From Candidatus Iainarchaeum sp. (lineage in GTDB: Archaea; Iainarchaeota; Iainarchaeia; Iainarchaeales; GW2011-AR10), in assembly GCA_016186855.1 (NCBI GenBank), contig JACPKT010000156.1:1-5050 (forward strand): a stretch of 5,050 nt of DNA, read 5' to 3'. Each line of letters begins with the position of its first letter. The stretch's first letter is position 1. The notes under the pieces were generated by a model that saw nothing but the letters and a program-made list of their open reading frames with translations, was not told the origin of the DNA and searched no databases. This document shows positions 1-4,504 of the stretch, in pieces. The position numbers and the translations under genes are program-made.

Positions 1-669
1 TTTAGTTATTTTAATTATGCTACTAGTATTGAGGCAATTAGTCCTGTTGTTCATTCCATGTGTGCAGAGTATTCAAAAGACGTATGTGCTATTGGCTCTG
101 ATGGGAATAAAAGAGTTGTTTTGTATAATGAAAAGGAATATGAGTGCCGTTGGAATGAAGTATCTGAAACCTGCCAGGCAGCTCATAAAAACATAATTCA
201 AGAGAGAATGATAAATGTTTTTGGGCGGAACATTGACCCAGTATTCCTAGGGTTTATGTTGGCAGGAATACTCATAGGCACTGCATTTTATTGGTATTTT
301 TATTTTAAGAAAAACATTTCAAAAGAAAAACCTGTTTTTAAAAAATTTATTTTATCAGCCATTGCAATGGCATTCATGGCATTCGTTCCTTTTATCATCA
401 ATATTTTTTCATTAATTCCAAGAAACAATAATAGTCCAATGGATTTAACTGCAGACACCATAGTGATTCCAATCTGGTTATTAATAACTGCTGTTGGAAA
501 TTTTTTAGTGTTAAATTATTATATTAAACTAGAAAAAACCAAATCAATCATTTTTGCTCTCGCCATTTCAATTTTGTCAAATTTTTACTTTTCCCTTTAT
601 TTTGTTGTAATACTATTAATGATAGTCATAACTGTTTTAACTTGCCCCACTTGCATTCGCCTAAACTAA
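1..669 (+). CDS. Multi-pass membrane protein, 5'-truncated by window edge
   Basis: I do not recognise the family. The reading frame is open from base 1 to a TAA at 667-669 with no stop upstream, so the ATG at 58 is probably internal and the true start lies before the window. Counting from base 1 (222 codons before the stop), the first ~80 residues are polar and hold four cysteines (residues 21, 29, 49, 58), suggesting an extracytoplasmic domain with possible disulfides. Four hydrophobic stretches follow at about residues 79-101, 115-139, 153-174 and 182-214, the last perhaps two segments. A basic loop (KK, KKNISKEK) lies between the first two and marks the cytoplasmic side. The C-terminus carries a short CPTC (CxxC) motif six residues from the end. 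Base composition is more AT-rich than the right half of the window. It converges on the leftward genes that follow. Confidence 0.7.
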   Translation, partial: FSYFNYATSIEAISPVVHSMCAEYSKDVCAIGSDGNKRVVLYNEKEYECRWNEVSETCQAAHKNIIQERMINVFGRNIDPVFLGFMLAGILIGTAFYWYFYFKKNISKEKPVFKKFILSAIAMAFMAFVPFIINIFSLIPRNNNSPMDLTADTIVIPIWLLITAVGNFLVLNYYIKLEKTKSIIFALAISILSNFYFSLYFVVILLMIVITVLTCPTCIRLN

Positions 670-710
670 CATTTAGTCAATAAAATTATGGATTAATTAA
701 ATGGCCCCTA

Positions 711-721
711 CTATTTTTTTA
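711..721 (+). terminator. T-tract terminator after the membrane protein gene
   Basis: A run of seven T (714-720), about 45 nt after the TAA of the membrane protein gene, fits the oligo-T terminators of archaea. It sits in the 55-nt convergent gap and ends just before the stop of the opposing gene. No strong hairpin precedes it. Confidence 0.35.
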
Positions 722-724
722 GCC

Positions 725-1111
725 CTATGCAGTCGCTTTTATTTCCGCCAGTCTTTTTGGCTTGAGTTTCACAAGCGGCAGTATTAGAAGTTCCTTTGTT
801 ACTCTTGGAACAATGTTTTTTCCGTTCTTTTCCAGTTCAATTACGTGTAATTTTTCCAAGAGCTCTAAGTCCCGCATTACCGCGCTAAGCTGTCTGCCCG
901 TTATTTCACTGAGCCCTGTAGCGTTTTTTGGTTTCTTGCTCTGAATCAGCCTTACAAGCTCCAGCCTTTTCTTTGTAAATATCTGAGTCATTTCTTCATC
1001 TGACAAGCTGAGCAATAGCCCTTTGTCTGGATACTTGTTTGGGTTTTCTAATACTTTGTTAAGAAACGCCATTACAGTGTCCCACTTCTCGTCTGTCATT
1101 TTATACTTCAT
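725..1111 (-). CDS. HVO_A0114-like winged-helix regulator, probable antitoxin
   Basis: A 128-residue winged-helix DNA-binding protein. Residues ~36-60 (LSDEEMTQIFTKKRLELVRL and on) lead into the HTH; the recognition helix is about residues 71-86 (GRQLSAVMRDLELLEK), followed by a wing with ELEKNGK and a VPRV segment. The pattern of an F/L-T-x-x-R-L-E-L opening, a proline in the turn, R-DL-LLE and a K-x-x-P-R ending resembles the archaeal HVO_A0114/COG4190 regulators, which are often the antitoxin of small two-gene modules. I chose the ATG at 1111 because a GGGGTGA Shine-Dalgarno lies six A bases upstream; the longer ATG at 1156 would place that site inside the gene. The start overlaps the end of the upstream toxin-like gene by 11 nt, so translation is probably coupled. 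It ends in TAG. Family assignment is from memory of the sequence pattern. Confidence 0.75.
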   Translation of the reverse strand: MKYKMTDEKWDTVMAFLNKVLENPNKYPDKGLLLSLSDEEMTQIFTKKRLELVRLIQSKKPKNATGLSEITGRQLSAVMRDLELLEKLHVIELEKNGKNIVPRVTKELLILPLVKLKPKRLAEIKATA

Positions 1112-1346
1112 TTTTTTCACCCCTTTTTTGTAAAAAATATTTTTTGTACTTTTCAAAATTTTTCTTTATCTCCAAAACAAAAAAAGTGACATTGTAGTTT
1201 AAGTCGCCTATAAAAGTGCGGATAGGCATTGGCTCCGGAGAAATCCAATACTTTTGTTCGTGCAAGTAGCCATGAGCAGTATCAACCCTGTAAATTTTCA
1301 AAATTGCAGGTTTCAAAAATTGTTCAAGTCCATGATTATTTGCCAT
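1101..1346 (-). CDS. Small toxin-like protein paired with the downstream regulator
   Basis: An 81-residue soluble protein. It has a VDTAHGYLHEQKYW core (residues 21-34) with conserved-looking D, H, H and W, then a DLNYNVTFFVLEIKKNFEKYKKYF helix region (48-71) and a basic tail. A D-x-A-H-G-x-x-H segment followed by an Asn/Tyr-rich helix ending in a NxxxY-type motif resembles small archaeal and bacterial proteins encoded directly before HVO_A0114-like regulators (TumE/DUF6516-like or DUF7718-like families); I cannot say which. The histidines would suit a nuclease or nucleotidyltransferase-type toxin, but that is inference. The start is ATG with GGCGAGGAA just upstream. It begins 39 nt after the TAA of the preceding regulator, whose stop is in the same frame with no alternative start between. 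Its last codons contain the Shine-Dalgarno and start of the antitoxin-like gene. Confidence 0.6.
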   Translation of the reverse strand: MANNHGLEQFLKPAILKIYRVDTAHGYLHEQKYWISPEPMPIRTFIGDLNYNVTFFVLEIKKNFEKYKKYFLQKRGEKNEV

Positions 1347-1385
1347 TTCCTCGCCAAGTTTTTTACTTTGACCAGCGATTTTACC

Positions 1386-1727
1386 TTATGCTCTTGCTTT
1401 TATTTCCAGCAATGTTTCTTTTTGTGGAGCCGTTGATTCAATCATTGCAAGTTCGAGCGAAATTAATTGCTTGACTGTTTTGTTTTTAGTGTCAAGAGTA
1501 TATAAAGTGGCTTTGGCAATTTTCCTGTTGGGTTTGATAACTCCAAGTTCTGCGAGGCGCTTGACATATTTTTTTACTGTAAGCCTGTTCAAGCCGGCAT
1601 GTTTTGCAACGTCTTTTTGCGTGTAGTCAAAACCGATGTGCTCAATGAAATGGTCTAAAATGTTTGTCATGGGAGATGAACCCATCAAAAGAGCCAAATT
1701 TGATTCCTGCATTTTGCTCACAACCAT
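1386..1727 (-). CDS. Winged-helix transcriptional regulator
   Basis: A 113-residue DNA-binding protein. Helix 1 covers about residues 20-31, the HTH about 35-60 (DYTQKDVAKHAGLNRLTVKKYVKRL), and the wing about 61-78 (LGVIKPNRKIAKATLYTL), typical of archaeal winged-helix regulators that recognise a site with the RLTVKKYVKRL helix. The C-terminal ~30 residues are helical and end in EIKARA. The ATG at 1727 has no Shine-Dalgarno but has a TATA-like box about 31 nt upstream, so a leaderless transcript is likely; an ATG at 1712 is a less likely alternative. It is the first gene of the leftward three-gene unit, 39 nt ahead of the toxin-like gene, and probably controls that unit and perhaps the divergent gene. 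Its C-terminal tail resembles that of the other regulator in the unit. Confidence 0.75.
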   Translation of the reverse strand: MVVSKMQESNLALLMGSSPMTNILDHFIEHIGFDYTQKDVAKHAGLNRLTVKKYVKRLAELGVIKPNRKIAKATLYTLDTKNKTVKQLISLELAMIESTAPQKETLLEIKARA

Positions 1728-1751
1728 GAATTAAAACTCTTGAATTAATAA

Positions 1752-1763
1752 TAAAATTATAAA
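1752..1763 (-). promoter_or_regulatory. Archaeal TATA-type promoter of the regulator/toxin unit
   Basis: On the minus strand TTTATAATTTTA is centred about 31 nt before the ATG at 1727. A second TTTATAAT-like copy lies 11 nt further upstream (about 1767-1775). Spacing to the start codon leaves little or no 5' leader. Confidence 0.45.
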
Positions 1764-1779
1764 CAAAATTATAAAACAC

Positions 1780-1791
1780 AAAGTTTAAAAC
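1780..1791 (+). promoter_or_regulatory. Archaeal TATA-type promoter of the 1816 gene
   Basis: AAGTTTAAAACT (TATA-like core TTTAAAA at 1784-1790 with purine-rich BRE-like flank) is centred about 28 nt before the ATG at 1816. No Shine-Dalgarno precedes that ATG, which fits a leaderless mRNA. It lies back to back with the leftward promoter. Confidence 0.45.
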
Positions 1792-1815
1792 TATATCCTT
1801 TAAAAGCATACTATT

Positions 1816-2103
1816 ATGGCCAAAGAGTCGGAGATTCCCTTAAAAGCCCAGATTATTTTTAAGCTGGTGCGAAGGAGGCAGTGGGGCGGAAAACATTCTG
1901 CAATTGATGACCTGAAAAAAGGCTTTCCCCCAAACACCCATAATGAAATTCAGGTCATTGCAGAAGAACTTATTAGTGAAAACCTTGTTTTGGTTAAAAA
2001 GGCGTTTTATTGCGCGCATGTTTCACTCAACCCTAAAAAATCTAAAGAAATTAAAGAATTCATAACAAAACATTACGGAGAAATTGCAAAGCCATATCTG
2101 TGA
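1816..2103 (+). CDS. Small winged-helix-like protein with WGGKH motif
   Basis: A 95-residue basic protein that I can place only by pattern. Residues 9-20 form a first helix (LKAQIIFKLVRR), followed by a distinctive QWGGKHSAIDDLKKGFP segment (22-38). A second helix EIQVIAEELISENLVLV (44-60) looks like the recognition helix plus wing entry, then come YCAHVSLNPKKSKEI (65-79) and a C-terminal helix. The overall order of helix, helix, helix, two strands and an H-VSLNP-K-K-EI ending is that of a compact winged helix, and similar small proteins occur in archaea without known function. DNA binding is inference. Start: ATG preceded by a TATA-like box at leaderless spacing. It diverges from the regulator/toxin unit and converges on lsm; it ends in TGA. 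Confidence 0.7.
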   Translation: MAKESEIPLKAQIIFKLVRRRQWGGKHSAIDDLKKGFPPNTHNEIQVIAEELISENLVLVKKAFYCAHVSLNPKKSKEIKEFITKHYGEIAKPYL

Positions 2104-2116
2104 ATTATTTGTATAG

Positions 2117-2128
2117 GATTTTTATTTT
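2117..2128 (+). terminator. T-rich terminator after the 1816 gene
   Basis: GATTTTTATTTT, 13 nt after the TGA of the preceding gene, fits an archaeal T-rich terminator. It runs directly into the 19-nt repeat array, so the two may act together. Confidence 0.35.
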
Positions 2129-2185
2129 GTCCGGGTTTTAGGACGCTGTCCAGATTTTCGGACAAATTACAATTTTTTGGACAAA
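2129..2185. repeat. Three tandem 19-nt imperfect repeats with internal dyads
   Basis: Units are 2129-2147, 2148-2166 and 2167-2185. TTTTnGGAC occurs at 2136, 2155 and 2174, exactly 19 nt apart. Units 1 and 2 each contain GTCC-N8-GGAC dyads (TGTCC/GGACA in unit 2). The whole block is enclosed by a 9-nt perfect inverted repeat, ATTTTGTCC at 2124-2132 and GGACAAAAT at 2179-2187. It could be an operator or iteron-like protein-binding array, or an RNA fold; no function is known. Confidence 0.6.
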
Positions 2186-2187
2186 AT

Positions 2188-2389
2188 CAAGGTTACACCT
2201 TCTTCAAGTAATTTTTTGTTTTAATCCGCGATAGTTTGTATAAATGCGGTTGCACTTCTCAAATTCAACAAATTTGGAAAATTGGCAGTATCGCCTACGC
2301 TTTTTGCAATGATAACCTCATTAATGCAAAGCGGTATTACCGTCCCGCCGCAGGCGGGCCACGTACGGCGTGTAAACGGAGCCAGCCGT
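2188..2389. other. Gene-free convergent spacer
   Basis: No reading frame here has a convincing start and protein-like content on either strand. The right part is rich in inverted repeats: an interrupted stem-loop at 2299-2333 (CGCTTT..GCA with TGCAAAGCG, inner ATGA/TCAT), a palindrome CGGTATTACCG at 2332-2342, and a G+C-rich stem CCCGCC-GCA-GGCGGG at 2344-2358. These are discussed as a finding. I cannot match them to a known RNA family. Confidence 0.4.
2344..2358. repeat. G+C-rich palindromic stem-loop
   Basis: CCCGCC-GCA-GGCGGG forms a perfect 6-bp stem with a 3-nt loop, in sharp contrast to the AT-rich surroundings. It lies 31 nt beyond the lsm stop. No T-tract follows on either strand, so a classical terminator is not supported. 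Confidence 0.5.
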
Positions 2390-2393
2390 TTAC
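2372..2393. repeat. Stem-loop covering the lsm stop codon
   Basis: GTAAACGG and CCGTTTAC form a perfect 8-bp stem around a 6-nt loop. The lsm TAA (2390-2392) lies inside the stem. It may protect the mRNA 3' end or assist transcription termination; this is inference. Confidence 0.5.
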
Positions 2394-2611
2394 GGCGAAA
2401 TCATCAGTATGTTGTCACCGCGGACAACGAGTTTTCCGTACCGGATTTTTGTGGAACCATTTTCAAGCATTTCGGCTTCTTCCAGCACAATATTCATGTG
2501 GATATCAAATGCCAAAAGCTTTCACCTGATTGAAAAATTGTTGTCTTTCAATAGTATCAGAACGTCTTTTCCAATGCTTTCGTTTAAAACATCAAATGGA
2601 CGCGAACTCAT
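2390..2611 (-). pseudogene. Sm-like archaeal protein (SmAP/Lsm) with one in-frame TGA
   Basis: Read through, the frame gives a 73-codon archaeal Sm-like protein, the normal SmAP length. Such proteins form heptameric rings that bind U-rich RNA. Sm1 runs about residues 15-43 and has the hallmark FDIHMNIVLEEAE (35-47), with the D and MN of the RNA-binding loop. Sm2 is YGKLVVRGDNILMI (58-71), with the typical RGDN, and the protein ends in ISP as many SmAPs do. Codon 30 (plus-strand 2522-2524) is TGA, at the glycine that Sm1 almost always has before x-L-x-x-F-D; one G-to-T change from GGA explains it. Start: ATG at 2611 with GAGAGTGA upstream; end TAA. It lies 36 nt behind minD. I call it a broken gene because other genes here use TGA as stop, but an assembly error or read-through is equally open. 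No other decay is visible. Confidence 0.75.
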
Positions 2612-2647
2612 TTTTTTTCACTCTCTTTTTGCTTTCAATGCTTTCAT

Positions 2648-3436
2648 TCATTGGCTTTTTTTTTTAAAAATGCCAAAAATGCGCGCAAGAATTCCCCTCT
2701 TTTCGCCTTCGTCTATTTTTACTGAAAGCCCTGCAAGTTTTGCCGCTGTTTTTTGGATTGAAAGCGCTGCAGGGGAACCAGGATTTCTTACCATTAGGGG
2801 GGAAATTTTTTCAAACATAAAGGAGCGGCGAATTTCCTGGTCGTATGGCACTAGGCCGAAAACTGGCAATTCCAAAATTTTTTGGATGTCGTCAAACTTT
2901 ATTTCTCCTTTTTCATGGCGTACAAAATTTACAATCACGCCAATTATTTTCACGTTCAAGCGCTGTGCAGTGATTTTTGCCTTTAGCGCGTCAGCAATTG
3001 ACGGGGAATTTGGCATCGTCACAAGCAGCACTTCGTCTGCAGCTGCAATTGCAGCCATGACGCTTTTCTCTATGCCCGCCGGGCAGTCGAGCAGGATGAA
3101 ATCAAACTGGTTTGAAATTGACTCAATAACACTTGAAAGCCTTTCTGGGTCAACTCTTCGGTAGTTTTCAATGGAAAGGCCGCTTGGAATTAGCTTTAAC
3201 CCCATGGGGCCGTCATAAATCGCGTCCTGCACCGAGCTTTCACCAAGCAATACATCGTGAAGGGTTATGGGCGAACCCTGCATGTTAAGCAATAAGCTGA
3301 GGTTTGCCATTGCGACATCGGCATCAACCACGCAAACCTTTTGGTTTCGCTTGGCAAGCGCTATTCCAAGCTCTGCAGTAATAGTTGTTTTCCCAACGCC
3401 CCCTTTTCCTGAAAGAATTGCAATTACCCTGCCCAA
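2648..3436 (-). CDS. minD: MinD/ParA-family ATPase, archaeal MinD type
   Basis: A 262-residue P-loop ATPase of the MinD/ParA family, of normal length. The deviant Walker A is GKGGVGKT at residues 10-17, with the signature lysine K11 and catalytic-site K16. Switch I holds D38 and D40 (VVDADVAMANLS), and Walker B is FILLDCPAGIE with D117. The end, ILARIFGIFKKK (249-260), is an amphipathic basic helix like the membrane-targeting sequence of MinD. Such proteins dimerise with ATP on the membrane and position partner complexes; the cargo here is unknown and no MinE is present. The start is TTG at 3436, chosen because AAGGTG lies five bases upstream and no ATG or GTG fits before the P-loop. It follows the roadblock-like gene by 95 nt, with a possible own promoter in that gap, and precedes lsm. 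It ends in TGA. Confidence 0.92.
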   Translation of the reverse strand: MGRVIAILSGKGGVGKTTITAELGIALAKRNQKVCVVDADVAMANLSLLLNMQGSPITLHDVLLGESSVQDAIYDGPMGLKLIPSGLSIENYRRVDPERLSSVIESISNQFDFILLDCPAGIEKSVMAAIAAADEVLLVTMPNSPSIADALKAKITAQRLNVKIIGVIVNFVRHEKGEIKFDDIQKILELPVFGLVPYDQEIRRSFMFEKISPLMVRNPGSPAALSIQKTAAKLAGLSVKIDEGEKRGILARIFGIFKKKSQ

Positions 3437-3487
3437 ACTTACACCTTATGTCATATATGCTGGATTACAATAAAGATTGGATTAATT

Positions 3488-3500
3488 AGCTTTAAAAGGG
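3488..3500 (-). promoter_or_regulatory. Possible internal TATA-type promoter before minD
   Basis: The 95-nt gap between the roadblock-like gene and minD holds CCCTTTTAAAGC on the minus strand. A start site about 25 nt on would leave a leader of roughly 30 nt carrying the minD Shine-Dalgarno. A GGATTA sequence occurs twice in the gap on the plus strand (3462 and 3479). Confidence 0.35.
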
Positions 3501-3531
3501 TTTATCAGAAAAATGCCCTCCAAAGCCTTTT

Positions 3532-3999
3532 TCAAGCAGCCTTTCTTTTTACCAAAAAAGCCTCAACTTCTTTTGCAATCGCCTTAAGCTCAACGGTTGA
3601 AAGGCTTGCAGCAGCCTTAACTATGTAAATTTTTCCTTTAAACGGCAAAAGCATGTACCAATCTTTTGTCTTTATCAACACTGCCTCGCTTTTTGGAATC
3701 TCGGAAGAAATATAGTTAAACAGTGCTGTTCCCACAACCGCCTCGCTTACCTCACTACCATTTGTAGTGGCGATTGTGGTGCCAGTAGAAGTTGAAACAC
3801 AGATAGAGTCAACCAAGTGCTTTTGTTTTAAGACTTTCACGAGTTCAGTCACTTGAAAAACATCAGTATTAAACTTGTGCTTAGCAAGGTAATCCTCCAT
3901 CACTGAAAGCTGTGCCAGAGCAGCCATTGAATCGTCAACGTCAAGCAGTTTTCCCGCAACGTTTCTAAGCACTGTTTTTGCCTTTGAAAAAATTGACAT
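3532..3999 (-). CDS. Roadblock/LC7-like domain protein
   Basis: A 155-residue soluble protein. Residues 1-60 are helical and basic at the start. From about 61 comes a pattern typical of the roadblock/LC7 fold: strand VDSICVSTSTGTTIAT (63-78) with the turn-glycine between two strands, a helix with small residues VSEAVVGTALFNYISSEI (84-101), strands EAVLIKTKDWYMLLPF and KIYIVKAAA (105-131), and a final helix STVELKAIAKEVEAFLV (134-150). In archaea and bacteria, such proteins (MglB-like) dimerise and often regulate small GTPases; none is seen here, only MinD. The fold assignment is from pattern, not search. I chose the ATG at 3999, since GGGTGAG sits just upstream; a TTG at 4011 would give four more residues. 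That Shine-Dalgarno contains the TGA stop of the preceding gene, so the two are probably translationally coupled. It ends in TGA. Confidence 0.6.
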   Translation of the reverse strand: MSIFSKAKTVLRNVAGKLLDVDDSMAALAQLSVMEDYLAKHKFNTDVFQVTELVKVLKQKHLVDSICVSTSTGTTIATTNGSEVSEAVVGTALFNYISSEIPKSEAVLIKTKDWYMLLPFKGKIYIVKAAASLSTVELKAIAKEVEAFLVKRKAA

Positions 4000-4003
4000 T
4001 GAC

Positions 4004-4498
4004 TCACCCAAGCTCGCTTAAACCGAATTTTTTTAAAACGCTTTTGCGTGACTCGCTTTCACCCACAACGCTTGAAAGCGTTTTCTGCGCAAAAGAAGTA
4101 ACGTATTGTCGTCTAATCATTCCTAATAAGTCGTTTCTTTTAAAAACGTTTGTGACTTTCAAGCGGTCATTAAATGCAACCACTAAATCAGCCTGCTGGA
4201 CACTTAAAGAAACAATGTCCACAACGCCTTTTGGCGCTGCAAGGGAATTAAAGGTTTGGGCAACAGCATCTTTCCCAAAAACAATTATGTTGAAATTTGT
4301 GTACTCAAAAAATGACCCGATTAATTCCCCTCTTTTAAAAAGCAACGCGCCCTCTTCTACACCGGCATAACCCATAATTGTATCCACAACATAGCCGGTG
4401 AATTGCTTTTCAACGAGAGCCTTTAGCAAGCCACTGATATCAATGTTTTTTAGGTCAAGGTTTTCCTCAACAATTTCACCGCTTGGAAGGTTCATCAT
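4004..4498 (-). CDS. DUF2226-like archaeal protein
   Basis: A 164-residue protein of an archaeal family of unknown function. It opens with LPSGEIVEENLDL (4-16), the L-P-x-G-E/K-I-V-E start I associate with DUF2226. Next come helix ISGLLKALVEKQFTGYVVDTI (21-41), GVEEGALLFKRGELIGSFFEY (46-66) and GKDAVAQTFNSLAAPKGVVDIVSLSVQQADLVVAFN (75-110). The FTGY....G.LLFKRGELIGS portion resembles the PATAN/DUF4388 pattern, in which a small domain senses or relays a signal. Residues 124-164 are a basic helical tail. The function is unknown. Starts at 4498 and 4495 are adjacent ATGs behind GAGGCGAG; spacing slightly favours 4495. It starts 6 nt after the NYN gene stop and ends 4 nt before the roadblock-like gene, so the three form a tightly coupled unit. 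Confidence 0.65.
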   Translation of the reverse strand: MMNLPSGEIVEENLDLKNIDISGLLKALVEKQFTGYVVDTIMGYAGVEEGALLFKRGELIGSFFEYTNFNIIVFGKDAVAQTFNSLAAPKGVVDIVSLSVQQADLVVAFNDRLKVTNVFKRNDLLGMIRRQYVTSFAQKTLSSVVGESESRKSVLKKFGLSELG

Positions 4499-4504
4499 CT
4501 CGCC

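Noticed and set aside
2129..2185. Short CRISPR array
   Set aside because: The units are contiguous with no unique spacers, and 19 nt is too short for CRISPR repeats.
2188..2389. tRNA or box C/D RNA in the spacer
   Set aside because: No cloverleaf with a proper T-arm and acceptor stem could be built, and no matched C and D boxes were found.
2218..2406. Minus-strand open stretch of about 60 codons after lsm, checked as a possible L37e gene, which often follows lsm in archaea
   Set aside because: It has no ATG or GTG start and lacks the paired CxxC zinc motifs of L37e; it is probably just an open stretch.
2411..2428. Inverted repeat GTTGTC-N6-GACAAC
   Set aside because: It lies inside the Sm2 motif codons (VVRGDN) and is explained by coding sequence.
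2522..2524. Genome-wide reassignment of TGA to glycine
   Set aside because: TGA ends the NYN, DUF2226-like, roadblock-like and minD genes at sensible family lengths, with the next gene's signals directly at or after it.
2522..2524. Selenocysteine in the Sm-like protein
   Set aside because: The position is a tight-turn glycine in the Sm fold with no redox role, and I could not identify an archaeal SECIS element with confidence.
2236..2533. Two overlapping plus-strand open frames of 83 and 97 codons
   Set aside because: They run through the stem-loop region and antisense to lsm, have no recognisable motif, and no Shine-Dalgarno or well-placed promoter that I can see.
2409..3164. 251-codon plus-strand open frame
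   Set aside because: It is antisense to minD and lsm, both of which show clear family motifs; the composition (Ser/Phe-rich) is typical of a shadow frame.
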